The notes: generated by a model from the letters alone, not told the origin. DNA of 64,000 nucleotides from Erinaceus europaeus (GCF_950295315.1 NC_080175.1:65869353-65933352), one strand, 5' to 3'; shown: positions 34,203 through 46,194, numbered from the stretch's first letter. Made by a program: numbers and translations.

Positions 34203-34920
34203 TTACCTTTGACAGAGGCATGCCGTTCCTATGGAACCTTGACCAACAATCTCTCCTCCAGTGAAATCCTTTCTGGCATCTGGGACAAGGCATTCATGGT
34301 CTCTGATTCCCTGTCTGGAGGCGGGGTTGCCCTGACTGGAGGTGGGGTCGAGGTCTATTTTCTGGACACTGGTTACGCCAATGCCCTTGGCGACAGCACT
34401 GAAAGCAAGCCCCTTTTTGCTTATGTAAGGTAGCTGCATAGGCCTGTAACATAAGTCCTTGAAAAGAGCTTGATCTGAGATCCTGTGTAGCTATAATCCA
34501 AGTATCTGGGTGTTCGTTTTTAAGAGTGATACAGGCCTGTCGAAAATGCGGAAGCATTCCATCCCAGACTATGGATCACAGGAGGAGAAAACGAGCGTCA
34601 GGATTATAAATCTTCCTTTCCAAACTCGACTGGACCCTGGCAATGAATTTAGCGAGGGATTCATCAGGTTCTTGTTGAAGGGAGAGAATGGGGGCTGAGG
34701 CCGCTCCCATAGGTGGTGTTAATTGCTCCCATGCTTTTAATGCACACAGGCATACCTGATCAAAATACCCCGGTGGAAACTTGGCTTCCACCTGTTGAAT
34801 CCCTGTTTCTAATTGGCCTGTTCCAAACAATGCATCAAAATTCCCCTCTGGATGATTTTGAATATTTTTCCACAATTGTTGTAAACATTCGTCACGAAAG
34901 AATGCCTCACATTGCAGGAA
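34203..34920 (-). pseudogene. gag: ERV-B gag remnant (capsid C-terminus and nucleocapsid)
   Basis: Gag forms the particle. The remnant starts at the L1 junction near 34920 and covers the capsid C-terminal half (AWEQLTPPMGAASAP, then ESLAKFIARVQSSLERKI), which fits the betaretroviral major homology area. A stop near 34576 interrupts it. The nucleocapsid has two CCHC zinc knuckles: CFQCCRQGHWRNQC at 34366-34407 and, in another frame, CPRCQKGFHWRRDC at 34246-34287. A frameshift therefore lies between the knuckles. Matrix and the capsid N-terminus are deleted. Confidence 0.85.
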
Positions 34921-36156
34921 GAGGGGGTGGGAGTGGTGGGAGGGATGGGTCACAGTCTTTGGTGGTGGGAATGGTGTTTATGTACACTCCTAGTAGAATG
35001 TAGTCATAAAAATCACTAGTTAACTGATATGAGAGGGGGAAAATAATTGTATGTCTCGAAGTTTTTCAAACACAAACTGAATCTTTTTAATATATAGGCT
35101 GTGTAATTGATATGCAGACTCTCTCAAAAGCCTAGACCAAGTAGATCAGAAGCAACCAATAGCACAGCTATATACAAGATACAGGGTACTGTACAGCAAA
35201 CCCTAACAAAAAGACTTTTCAAAGTTAACCCAATTACCAATTAATGTGATGATAACATTAACTATCGATTGTCTTTTGGAACCCTAAGTCAGCAGGAGCC
35301 TCACATCTCCACTATAAAGCCTCTACTTCCCCCAGTCCTGAAACCCTTGGATAGGGCCCACTTTCCCATATGCCTCTCCCAATCCATATCAAATAATATT
35401 GCATCTGCCAATCACAACCTAAGCAATGCAATGATTGCCACCTCAACATGCTTCACTTCAGACTGTGTCCAGAGACTTCAAGTGTGGAATGACAACCCTT
35501 CAGCTTCATTACTTGGGTAAGATCTTTCCTTTCATAGTATACTCTAATTCCATCTCAGGTGGTTCACTTTCTAACAAAGTCCCAAAACCTAGATATACAC
35601 CAGTTTCTGTGAGAGAGAGCATATGTTCACACATACCCGTAAACTACTGCAAAATATATACCTGAAAGCAGAAGTACACTAGAGTTTGCAGTGAGTACCC
35701 CCTAACACTTCCTTTCCACTATTCCAAGCTTTGGGTCCATGATTGCTCAACAATTTGTTTGACTTCGTATGTTAACTCTCTTTTCAGTCACCAGGTTCCA
35801 GATGTCATCAGGATGCCGGCCAGGCTTCCCTGGACTGAAGACCCCACCAATGTGTCCACCAATGGAGCTCGGCTTCCCCAGAGACCCACCCTACTAGGGA
35901 AAGAGAGAGGAAGACTAGGAGTATGGACTGACCAGTCAACGTCCATGTTCAGCGGGGAAGCAATTACAGAAGCCAGACCTTCTACCTTCTGCAACCCACA
36001 ATGACCCTGGGTCCATGTTCCCAGAGGGATAGAGAATGGGAAAGCTATCAGGGGAGGGGGTGGTATATGGAGATTGGGTGGTGGGAATTGTGTGGAATTG
36101 TACCCCTCCTACCCTATGGTTTTGTTAATTAATCCTTTCTTAAATAAAAAAGAAAA
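34921..36156 (+). other. L1-B 3' UTR, continued after the ERV
   Basis: L1 3' UTR text matches L1-A from about 6141 to its end, including the A-rich tail. The first part of the UTR and the end of ORF2 (about 0.32 kb, equivalent to L1-A 5823-6140) are missing at the ERV junction. Confidence 0.88.
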
Positions 36157-36770
36157 AAAGTTATCTCCAACTGGATCAAGAACTTAGGTGTTAGGCCAAA
36201 AGCTATCAAATACTTAAAGGAAAATATTGACAGAATTTTTTCCATCTAAATTTTATAGGCATCGTCAATGACTTAATTCCAATTTCAAGGAAAACTAAAT
36301 AAAAAAATAAACAAATGGGACTATGTCATCCTGGAAAGCTTCTGCACAGCAAAAGAATTTACGACTCAAGCAAAGAGACTCCTTATAGAATGGAAGAAGA
36401 TCTTTACATGCCATATTTCAGATAAAAGGCTAATAACTAAAAAATATAAAAAGCTCACCAGACTCGGCAACAAAAAAAACAAAAGTGGGGAGAGAATATG
36501 AACAAAATATTCACTAAATAAGAGATCCAAAAGGCCAACAGACACATGAAATAATACTCCCATTCATGGATTGTTAAAGAAATGCAAATAAAGACAATGA
36601 GCTACCCCTTCACTACTGTGAGAATGTTTTAAAAGAGATAACAAAATATTCTTCCTCCTTTTGTAAGACTTCAACCTCTTGATTATCAGTGAAATGACCA
36701 CAGAAATTAAGCTGAGTAAAATGAAATGACATAAAATGAGAACAAATATATCATCACAAGAAATTTCCAA
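36157..36770 (+). pseudogene. Old L1 ORF2, right half
   Basis: This continues the ORF2 that stops at 22593. The text matches L1 [12 protein letters not shown] onward, then the AKE and [14 protein letters not shown] regions, with many breaks. Similarity fades near 36600-36770. Confidence 0.75.
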
Positions 36771-37119
36771 AAGAAGAAAGTCGTGTACACAAACCAGAAG
36801 CTTTGAGAATCTCCACTCTCAAGACTTCTGTCAGGAAAAAGGGCCAACCTGAGCTATAACAAATAAGCCAATGGAAGAGACAGTCTGAGAAGAGAGTGGA
36901 AAGGAACCTAACAAGAATGCTGATTACAAGTGAGAAGTCAGGTTGTGAATGAAAAGCTGCCTTGGAGGAGACTTCAAAAAATGTAGTAAATGTTTAATGC
37001 AAGCAAGTTGCTACAGAAACCTTCCAAACTCATTGTAGAAGTAGCCAGCCACTCAGACCCTGGGTATACCACAGCCATATGTGACAGATGTGAAAATATT
37101 TTGGACTTAATTTTGCACT
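36771..37119. other. Unassigned sequence
   Basis: This is about 350 bases of A-rich sequence between two L1 remnants. It may be very old L1, but I cannot align it by eye. Confidence 0.35.
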
Positions 37120-37400
37120 TCAAAAGCCCATAGGAATGAACCAAGACACAGAAATTCTCCCTTCCACCTTCAGTGAAATCAACATCACCCTGATGCCAAA
37201 AGCAGACATGAACATAACACACACACAAGCAAAAAAAAAAAAAAAAAGGAAGAAACAAAGAGAGAAAGAAAACCACAGACTAATATCTCTGATGAACATA
37301 GTTCCTAAAATACGGAATAAAATCCTAGCCAACCGAATACAGCAGTACATTAAAAAAATTGTTCATTATGATCAAGTAGGATTTATCCAAGGGATACAAT
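37120..37400 (+). pseudogene. Old L1 ORF2 fragment (RT N-terminal part)
   Basis: The frame reads [20 protein letters not shown] and, after an A-run that splits it, [33 protein letters not shown]. This is the RT fingers region before the catalytic core. It is not contiguous with the neighbouring old L1. Confidence 0.8.
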
Positions 37401-38429
37401 ATCTATCTAATGGTAGCATCATCCGTCTTCTCTTGGACAATGTGTTTCAACACAGAAACAATGAAATTGAATATAAATTTATATTTATTCTACCTTTGAA
37501 TACAAAATATTTAAATGTATAGTCTAAGCCAGAACTATTGTATTTCTCAGGAGTGGGTAAACATTTGTTTTCTATAAGTTTGAACAGCCAGAAAAATATA
37601 ACATGATTTTAGCACAAATTAAATGTGAAGCATGTTCAAATTTGTCTATAAACACAAAGACCAATCTGAAGTATTAGTTAATTTCCTTGAAAGCATTCTT
37701 AATGGAATCAGAAGAAAATCACTCATTTTTCCCATCAATAATATGTGAAAGGTCAGTTAGTAGACAAAAGAGGAAAGTATGAAATAAGGAGAAGATTCTT
37801 TTGGCTGAATATTATGCCTCCAAGTATTAATCAATGGAGTTAGTGAGCAGTAGAATGGTTACTACAGAAAGTAAAAATATGATCTAGCCTGCATCAAGGC
37901 GTATTTACAGATCATAGAAGAAAAGAGCGAAGGAATCAGTATGGTAAATGAAAAGATAATAGGAAAATGGAAGATGGATTCAAAACTTCCCCTCTGTTCA
38001 TAATAAAAATTCCAAAAGCAACAACTTGATGAAGAAAAGCTTTCTGAAGAAGATGGAAGGAGAAACATAGAAAAAAATAAAAATGAGGATAAATTCCCTG
38101 AGCTACATATGTGAGATTTAAACTGAGAAAATGCTACCTGGATCCCAGGCAAAATTGATGAGTAATGAGAGACAAAACAGATCTTAATAACTACAAGAAT
38201 AAAGAAAAAATGTCAAAGAAAAGAAATAAATAAATAAAACCACAGCAGCAGAAAATCTTGCAACACACAAAAAGGAAGAAACAAAAGAAAGAAAAAAAAA
38301 AAAGAAACCATCTCAGTGACATAATTCTCCCTCACAATTCTATATCTTAAAAAGTAAGCTCTTTAAGTATATAAGATACAGTTCTTTGTACATAGCATCA
38401 AATGGCATACACCATGGTCTGAGGCTTTG
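37401..38429. other. Unassigned sequence
   Basis: This is about 1 kb of A-rich sequence with a purine-rich aaagaaag tract near 38210-38310. No gene was recognised. Confidence 0.35.
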
Positions 38430-38969
38430 CTTGTTTTCTTTCACATTTCTTTAGATCCATGCCATTTGATACTACAACCATTGATCTCACCCACATCAAT
38501 GCAACCAGTGCCACTACAACATGTTTCACTTAGGACTGTGTCCAGAGACACCAGGCCTGGAATGTCAACCCTCCAGCTCCAATACTCAGGGGACACTTTT
38601 CCTAGCTCATAGGACTAAGTTCCCTTTGGGTGTGGCGACCTACTAACAAAGTTATAGAACCTAAATATAAACCAGGAGCCATGAAACAGGGCACATGTAC
38701 ACATGTATCCATAAATTAGGGGAAAATATATACCCCAAAGTAAAAGTGTGCAATAGTCTAAAGTGACTCAACAAGTGAAGCAAATAAGTAGGAAGAGCTA
38801 AGGTCCTCAATTAAACATTCTCTATTTAGACCTAGATGCCCTCCTAACCTACTTCCTATTTCACTTCCCTCAATCACTTTAAGCCTAATCCTGTCAGATA
38901 AAGTAAGGACTAAAATAGTTGGATAAAGAGAAGAGACTGGCACATTCTAATGATACCCCCCCTTAGTTT

Positions 38970-39300
38970 AGTTTTTTTTTTCTTTCCTCCAGGGTTAATG
39001 GTGGGGCTCAGTGGCTGCACTATGAATCCACTGTTCCGGGAGGCTACTTTTTCCTTTGTTGTTTATAGTTGTTCTTATTTTTGTTATTGCTGTCATTGTT
39101 GGATAGGACAGAGAGAAATCGAGAGAGGAGGGGAAGACAGCAAGAGGGAGAAAGAGATAGACACATGAAGACCTGCTTCACCAATTGTGAAGTGACCCCC
39201 CCTTGCAGGTGGAGAGGTAGGGGGCTCGAACTGGGATCCATACGCAGGTCCTTGGTTTTGCACCATGTGCACTTAACCCACTGAGTTACTGCCGACCCCC
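38970..39300 (-). repeat. tRNA-derived SINE, reverse orientation
   Basis: Read in reverse, the element starts gggggtcggcagtaactcag, has B-box-like ggatcccagttcgagcccc, then cacctgcaagggggg, gtgaagcaggtc and a long pyrimidine stretch. This is the fullest copy of the SINE family that I associate with hedgehog. Confidence 0.85.
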
Positions 39301-39897
39301 ATGTTGGCCCTTTTGGTCACTACCAGGCCACCCCATCATCTGAGGCACTAGTCAAGGAATCCTGGTATTACCACACAGATATGATGGGCCTAGATCTCTG
39401 ACAGATCCCTCTTTCCACCATCACTGGTCATCTCCAACAGGAACAACATCATAAAGCCTCTTGTGAGCTTCTATAGAATCTTGTCCTAAATGTAGGATAA
39501 TAGTGGTAGAAATTGCTCCACTTTCTGAAGGGAAATTGGGCCAACATACTCTGCCACCGGAGGAAGACTAGTCCTGAAACTAGTATGGTTTAGAAAGTCT
39601 CTAGTTATGATCATGAAATGTGAGCTCTGACTGACAGGGATGCAGAAGTTATACAGCTTTCTGTGCTAAATACAAGTAGACACAGGCCCTGGGTCAGATC
39701 AATGGGGTTTACAGTTAGTGGTATTTATATACTCTTCCCATATTTGGGAGCTACACTATGCCCTGATCCTGCTTTCTGGTCCTATTCCTAACTCTGACAC
39801 AATCCTCCAAGACAATATCTTTAGCCTACCTGTTAGCTGCCCAGCCCAGGAAAAAATTAGTAAAGTGATGGGTCCATCAGAATATAACTGAAATAGG

Positions 39898-40172
39898 ACT
39901 TGGGCAGTGATGCACCCAGTTAAACATACATGGTACAAAGTGCAAGGACCCACACAAAGATCCTGGTTTGAGACCCTGGTTCCCCACCTGCAGGAAAGGT
40001 AGCTTCACAAGCAGTGAAGCAGGTCTGCAGGTGTCTTATCATTTTCTCTTCCTCCCCCTCCCTTCTCAATTTCTCTCTGTTCTAGCCAATAAAAATGGGT
40101 GAAAAATGTTCACCAGGAGCAGTGGGTTTATAGTGCAGGGACCAAGCCTCAGCAGTAACCCTGAAGGCAATA
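39898..40172 (+). repeat. tRNA-derived SINE with extended tail
   Basis: It has cccacctgcagg, then gtgaagcaggtctgcaggtg and pyrimidine-rich text. After the first tail it continues caccaggagcagtgggttta and cctcagcagtaaccctga, an extended 3' module that is partly repeated at 43880-43945. Confidence 0.85.
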
Positions 40173-40744
40173 TATATAATTCCTAGCTTCTTCCAACATG
40201 AAGACCCTAAGTCTCATCTACTATACTCTTACCTTAATTATTATTAAACAATTTAATTATTAAACAATTTGTCCTTCTTTATATCTTGAGGCTTTTCAGC
40301 CACCTGGTCAGATGCTACCTCACTAATGAGTCCTGGAACACCACTTCCCCAGAGTCCTGTCCCACAAGGGAAAGATAGAAATAGGCTGGGGGTAATGGAT
40401 CAACCTGTCAATTCCCATGTCCAGAAGAGAAACAATTACAAAAGCCAGTCCTCCTACCTTCTATACCTCATAAAGATCTTTGGTCCATACTCCAGAAGGA
40501 TAAAGAATAGGGAAGCTTCCAATGGAGGGAATGGGATACGGAACTCTGGTGGTGGGAATTGTATGGAACTGTTTTCTTCTTATCCCACAATCGTGTCAAT
40601 TATTATAAAATGACTAATAAAAAAATAGGCTTTGTGTATTTCTCTTTAGTTTAATGGAAAAGTATAAAAGATTTATAATATTTAAGTCACTGCGAAAGTA
40701 GTAAGAAAATTAAACGATCTAGCTGGACCTGGGGAAGGCAAAGC

Positions 40745-40945
40745 CATTGAATATAAAAATAAGAGCTTTGGGCCACTGAAAAAGCTCACTGGACAGTGTG
40801 CTGCTTTACCCTATGTTGGACCCAGGCTCAAGTCTGGCCACCATCGTAGTGAAGGAAGCTTCAGTGCTGTGGTCTCTTTCATTTTCTGTCTCCTTGCCTC
40901 TCTGCCTCTATTTTAAAAATAAATGAACAGATTAATGTAAAAATA
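40745..40945 (+). repeat. SINE copy
   Basis: The text is tRNA-like with B-box-like ggctcaagtctgg, then tcagtgctgtggtctctttc and an A-rich tail. It resembles the SINE at 43530-43684. Confidence 0.65.
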
Positions 40946-42309
40946 ATTTTTAAATAAATGTTTTCCTAGAAATCCACAGGGAGAATCTTTAACAATAAGT
41001 GTTTCTAGAATTCAAGACTGGTAAAGTCAACCCACAAGCACATTTCAAGCACATTATAAATACTTCTGTAACCAAAGCTCTTATAATCAAGTGTACAGAC
41101 TAATACACAGAAGATACTTCATTACATTGTACTAATTCAATACTTCCTAAAATAAAATCACTCATGGTTAATATTGACTGCTCACTTACATTTATTCTTT
41201 TATTCCCAATGAGTACCTATAGTTCTGAAGAAACTGACCTATCCCATGTCCAATTCTGTTCTAGGAATGATGCCCCCAGTCACAGTTATGCTCAAATTCA
41301 GAATAGTTTGAAGGACTCTTGCATGAATTAGTGGAATAGAAGTTATACAAAGTCTCCCCACGTATAAAACTTTCAGTAATGGTTCTAGTAGATAAACAAA
41401 GCCAGAAAAAAGAAAGATTAAGAACAGAGTTCTTGAGTTGCTCGCTTCTGGACATCCAGTTATAGGATCTAATAATAGTCTCATCTTTTTAGTCACCTGA
41501 AATGAGTTTTTGTTATTCATGAATGTGCCTTGCAGTATTGCGATTTATAAGAAATAGCCAGTCATTTAAATGGTCAAAGCATATTTCTCACACATGTTTA
41601 CATTTATTCACAGCTCCTCCAATACACTGGAATTGCTGATGTATTGAGAATGATAAAGTAGTCTCTTGTTATGTTACTGAGATCACCTTAGTCTGGGAAC
41701 TGGTTGGAAATAGAAAAGTAATTAAGCATGTAATCAGATAGTTGAAACATCCATTGTTACCTTTCTGAGCTCCAGAGATTGGGAGAAGGGCTGGAGTGCT
41801 AGTGGCCAGTGATTTAATCATTTAACATTTCCACTAAACAAAGAAAGCTACTTTCCCAGATTCTGTGTTTCTCTGTCCTATGCACCCAGAAACTGATGAC
41901 CTACCATTCATCTAAGAATTCTTCTCAAGATGGGTAGATTTGCAAAGTCCCTGAAATTCCCAATTAAAGAAGTACCTTTCACAGAACTTGCCCCTGCTGT
42001 GCCCTGGTTTCCTTGATTAGGTGGAAGTGGCAAGGGAAATGTTCATCTTGGAGGGAAGAAATGTTATGAGTCATGTGTAGCCAGGAGGAAATGACATTAG
42101 AGCAGAAAAAAAGAAGCCTGAATTTTTAGCGCTAGGGATACTTGTTTTGTTCTCTCCACATATGTACCAAAATTTCCCTAAGGTTAAAGAAGTCAAGAAC
42201 ATAGGCTTTAAGAGTTAAATGTAAGTCAAATGCAGCAATACGTAAATTTTTCATAGAATTTGCCTCCCTACTCCAGGTCAGTGATCTCTACTCCCAGCTT
42301 CTTTCTGTT
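40946..42309. other. Unassigned sequence
   Basis: This is about 1.4 kb. A 93-codon open frame on the minus strand (41239-41520) shows no domain that I know, and base composition there is ordinary. I see no support for a gene. Confidence 0.35.
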
Positions 42310-42640
42310 TAAAACATTTGGTTTAATGCTAATGTTTTACAATTTTTAATCATTGTATTTGAGAGGTTAATGGTTTATAGTACAATTGTTGACACACAGG
42401 TAAAATTTCTCATCTCACCATGATGGGTGTCTGTGAAACACTCTCAACATCAGCTCAGGTGCTTCTCCACCACTGTGTACCCAGAACCCCCAAAGGCCGC
42501 CTCCTACTCCCTCCTTGTCCTCCTTCCCCAGAGTCTTTTACTTCAGTGCAATACACCTGATTTCAGTCCAACATTTACTTTACATTTCTCCTTTTTGCTT
42601 TTGTTTCAGCTTCACAATTTTTCTCCTAATCTGCTGCTGA
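42310..42640 (-). mobile_element. Old L1 3' end, reverse orientation
   Basis: The plus-strand text agagtcttttacttcagtgc and atacacctgatttcag parallels the 3' end of L1-C at 8190-8235. It is more diverged and non-coding. Confidence 0.6.
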
Positions 42641-42667
42641 CATCCTCAAATGATTTCTTTAAGATGA

Positions 42668-43235
42668 TTTCACCTGCATATCAGATTTCAGGCTCAGGGA
42701 AAAAAAAAACTAGCGTAGCCACAAGCCCTTTGGAATATAACTAAAATATGCCTACTAGCTATCTACAAAGTGGAGGACCCCCCCAACACTTCATCTGCAC
42801 TATTCCAGCCTTTAGGTCCATGAATGTACAGCAATTTGTTTGGCTTTGTATGTTATCTCTCTTTTCAGCCACCAGGTTCCAGATGCTAGCATGATGCCAG
42901 CCAGACTTCCCTGGACAGATGACCCCACCAATGTGTCCTGGAGATCTGCTTCCCCAGAGCCCTGCCCCACTAGGGAAAGAGAGAGGCAGACTGGGAATAT
43001 GGATCGACTTGTCAACACCCATGTTCAGCGGGGAAGCAATTATAGAAGCCAGACCTTCCACCTTCTGCAACCCACAATGACCTTGGGTCCATATTGGCAG
43101 AGGTATAAAGAGTAGGAAAGCTATCAAGGGAGGGCATGAGATACGGAGATCTGGTGGTGGGAATTGTGTGAAGTTGTACCTCTCTTATCCTATGGTTTTG
43201 TCAATATTTCCTTTTTATAAAAAAAAAAAAATTTA
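42668..43235 (+). mobile_element. L1 3' fragment
   Basis: This 3' UTR piece starts at cacctgcatatcagatttca. Landmarks caccaatgtgtcctgga, gggaaagagagaggcagac and gaagccagaccttcc are present, and it ends in an A-run at about 43220. Confidence 0.82.
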
Positions 43236-43364
43236 AAAAGAAGATTTCAAGCATAGAGATGACTCGCTAGAGGAATTTGAAGAATTGTCTTTTCTCCATA
43301 GACTAAGGTCTCTGAAAATGTGAGATTTATGAGAAATTGTAGTTCTTAACTTGGAAAACAACTC

Positions 43365-43505
43365 AGCTGGTAGAGTGCAAGACTTGTATGTCAGATGTTT
43401 CTGGTTCTAGCCCAGGGGCTTCATGTACTGGAGTGATATTTTGGTTTCTCTCTCTTTCTTCTTTCTCATATGAGATCCTCTGTCACACATGAAACAAATC
43501 ATATA
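43365..43505 (+). repeat. SINE copy
   Basis: tRNA-like aactcagctggtagagtgca and a degraded B box precede a C/T-rich stretch. The source tRNA is unclear. Confidence 0.6.
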
Positions 43506-43529
43506 TATAATGTATTTGGAAAAGAAGAC

Positions 43530-43684
43530 CGGGAGTCAGCAAAATAGCTCACTTGGATAATGTGCTTCTTTGCCATATGTGCAACCCAACTTCAAGCCTG
43601 GTCCTCAATGCATTCAGCTTTGGATCTGTGATCTCCTTCACTCTGTCTTTACTTCTCTATCTCAAAAAAAAAAAAAAAAAAAAA
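43530..43684 (+). repeat. SINE copy with long A-tail
   Basis: The head ggagtcagcaaaatagctca is followed by a degraded B box and a tail of over 20 A residues (43662-43684). Confidence 0.7.
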
Positions 43685-43704
43685 ACGGGGAGTGGGGTGG
43701 GGCG

Positions 43705-43945
43705 AGTGGCACTGAAAGGTAGGTTATCCAGTAGAGTACATGTCTTACTGTGCATGAGGACCCAGGTTTGAGCCCTAGTACTACACAAACAGCACCCAGG
43801 GGAATCATCACAGGCTGAGGATTGGTATGCTGCCTTCTTTCTGTATCCCCGCCTCTCTCTAATTGAAATCAAAAGAATAAAAAAGTGGCCCTGGAGCAGT
43901 AGGATCAGTATATATAGCCTGGAGCAACACAAACACAAAAATATT
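43705..43945 (+). repeat. SINE copy with extended tail
   Basis: The head contains gtaggttatccagtagagta, and the B-box-like part is aggtttgagccctagta. A second module gtggccctggagcagtagga follows the first tail, as in the SINE at 39898. Confidence 0.7.
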
Positions 43946-45360
43946 ATTTCAAGAGTTTTCCCAACCAACAGTTAATTCTGATTCAGTATATGAAAAATCT
44001 CTGAACCTGGGAAGTGAAATCTGCATTCATGCCAATAAACTCAGGAAGTCAGGAAGTACAGCAGACTTCCCAAAAGGACGCCCTCTTGTATAGTTTCTAA
44101 GCTGTTATGATCTCTCTCAAGACACCATAATAACCAGGAATTTGCAAAACAGAGAATACACTTATGAATGTGGTCAAGTGTGTATGTCTATCTCCTAAAA
44201 TGATTAATATTCAGCATATAATTTCTTCAGGCAGAAACATCCAATGTATTACGTGTGATACATAAGAAGACAGCTTTTCCAGAACACAGTCTGTATTCTG
44301 CCATTTTTTGAGTTTTTAACAAGAGCTTTTTACAATGCAGGGATGTGGAGAATTGACAGAATTTTGCACATTTTAGTGCTTTCTCACAATGTTTTCTATG
44401 TTCAGCAGAATATAAGCTTTCAGATTTAAAATATGCTTCCTAGCTTATCCCACTGTGCAAATCAGAACATTAAGCAAGCCTAGCAGAAAACCATGAGCAG
44501 GCAGACAGAAAAGCTGCAAGAGACCTTCTTATCAAATGTGATAGGAAATAAGATTTAAATATCAGTTTGCCCACCAGTGTATGAACCAGAAATCAAAGCC
44601 CAGAAAGAGGAAAAAAAAAAAAATCACCAAGCAAGGTCAACAGAGACACACAATAGGTTGAACAAAAATGAAAGATCTTAAATTAATTCAGATGCAAACA
44701 TACTGCATTAAGCACACAGTAATGAACACATTGTACTAAAATACACCATTGACACAGAAAAAATTACTGCAACAAATAAACCCATATGGGCTTATGTTTC
44801 TTGCTCACATGATGGCCCCTATAAGTGGTCCTAGCTAAAAGGTAAGTCTGTCTTATGCAGGAAAACAAAATTCCAGTGCCTGCTACTTTCATCTATATTC
44901 TAAAGCTACTCTGGTCCAAAGTTCCAGAAGAGTCTAGAGGAGGCATGTCAGTTGGACTAAAGCTCTACACCTGGAAGCACAGTCTTCTCACTTCCATTCA
45001 TTAGCTGGATCAGAAGACAACACCAACTGCAGAGGAAGCTGGATATCATACTGTGCTTAATACCCAAGAACAGGAGGGCTTGTATGTCCAAGAAATTATA
45101 GAAATAAGAGAATGTGTACAGCATCCATACTCCCACCTGAAAGTTCACACTGATATTACCATTCTGGCAAACGTCGTTGTTGATAAAATATTTCAACATA
45201 CCAAAAAAAAAAGGGGGGGTAGGTGAATTATAGTAAAGAGTAAGCAAAATTTCAAGATCATTTTAAATTATCATTTTTCCATCTGATGAGCATAAGCTGT
45301 TCATTAAAGAAGTTAAATGATTTTTTAAAAAACCCAGGACGCTAATCGGTCATCTTAGGC
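43946..45360. other. Unassigned sequence
   Basis: This is about 1.4 kb without recognised repeats apart from short A- and G-runs (44610, 45200). No gene was recognised. Confidence 0.35.
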
Positions 45361-45370
45361 ACTATCATCA

Positions 45371-45551
45371 CAGGTCGGGTGGAAATGCACTGGATTAAGC
45401 ACACATATTACAACAAGCAAGAAACCTTACAAGGATTCCAGTCAGAGCCCCCAACACCCCACCTGCAGGGGGGCCATTTCACAAGCAGGTCTGCAGGTGT
45501 TTTCCTCTCCCCCTCACTATCTTCCCCTCCCCAGTCAATCTCTTTCTGTCC

Positions 45552-45619
<68 letters not shown>

Positions 45620-45635
45620 CAAAACAAAAAACACA
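45371..45635 (+). repeat. tRNA-derived SINE with a (TA)n tail
   Basis: The SINE body is gggtggaaatgcactggatt, cccacctgcaggggggcc, caggtctgcaggtg and a pyrimidine-rich stretch. The tail has become about 32 TA units (45554-45618). Confidence 0.85.
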
Positions 45636-45659
45636 TGTGGCAACAACGTAAATTAAAAT

Positions 45660-45830
45660 ACCCAGAGCACAGTGGCTAGGTAGATGTTCAGTGGGTAGAG
45701 TTCAAGTGATGGTTCAGTGGGTAGAGTTCAAGTACTCATACCTCTGAGGTCTCTAACTTCCTACCAACAGTGCATATCCAGGGCAGAGATCTTCCACCCC
45801 ACACATACACATTAAATAGATAAAATAAAT
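45660..45830 (+). repeat. Probable SINE copy with an internal duplication
   Basis: tRNA-like text in which gttcagtgggtagagttcaa is present twice, about 25 bases apart, probably from slippage. An A-rich tail follows near 45820. Confidence 0.5.
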
Positions 45831-45849
45831 CATTAATAAAGAATAAATC

Positions 45850-46194
45850 AAAGACTTAATGGAAAACAGAGAAGAGATGATAAAATTTTAAGACCCAATG
45901 TTGAAATCCTTCCTTTGAAATGTGAAATTAATGCAAACTTCTTCATATTCCAATTTTTCTTCCTTAAAAAATACTAAGCAGATAATCACAGTTTCTATGA
46001 GAATGACACACTTAACATGAGAAAAAATAGAGAAAATTAAAAATATTGTAGGAATATATATATATTCATTAGAGGTCAATTATTTTTCTTGATCTCAGTA
46101 GTCAAAATTCTAAAATCAAAAAATATGTGATTAATTGAATATTTTATTTTTTAACTTAAAAAATGCTTTCAATGTGAGCTCAGGTCTAGAGGGA
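45850..46194. other. Unassigned AT-rich sequence
   Basis: Nothing was recognised apart from a short AT tract near 46055. Confidence 0.35.

Larger units (their letters stand above)
28604..34920 (-). mobile_element. ERV-B: class II (betaretrovirus-like) provirus, 5' deleted
   Basis: Read on the minus strand it has part of gag, protease, reverse transcriptase, RNase H, integrase, a non-coding post-pol region, a polypurine tract and a 3' LTR at 28604-29063. No envelope gene is seen. Protease DTGA, RT YMDD and integrase D,D-35-E motifs are all present. It lies inside L1-B. The 5' LTR, primer site and start of gag are gone: at about 34920 gag text passes directly into L1 3' UTR. The target duplication therefore cannot be tested. 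It is the only element here with retroviral coding sequence. Confidence 0.93.
22594..36156 (+). mobile_element. L1-B: nearly full-length LINE-1 split by an ERV
   Basis: The L1 5' start is at 22594 and the tail at about 36156. Near-identical 13-base flanks (22581-22593 aaagttaactcca and 36157-36169 aaagttatctcca) show that it inserted into the old L1, whose text continues across. An ERV occupies 28604-34920. The L1 text on the two sides does not join perfectly: about 0.32 kb (end of ORF2 and start of 3' UTR) is missing at the 34920 side. Confidence 0.93.
38430..40625 (+). mobile_element. Old L1 3' UTR, split by two SINEs
   Basis: From 38430 the text parallels the L1-A 3' UTR around 6640 (caacatgcttcac-, gactgtgtccagagac-like). 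It then continues through segments that also appear before the L1 fragments at 46195 and 59459, and ends at 40625 in an A-rich tail. SINEs sit at 38970-39300 (minus) and 39898-40172 (plus). It is a longer UTR version than that of L1-A. Confidence 0.7.

Noticed and set aside
97..36156. L1-A and L1-B as a segmental duplication
   Set aside because: L1-B has its own 13-base target flanks within an old L1, while L1-A lies in unrelated sequence. They also differ in 5' UTR layout and indels, so they look like separate insertions.
41239..41520. 93-codon minus-strand frame with a hydrophobic stretch
   Set aside because: It shows no known domain, weak start context and no splice or promoter support; it is likely chance.
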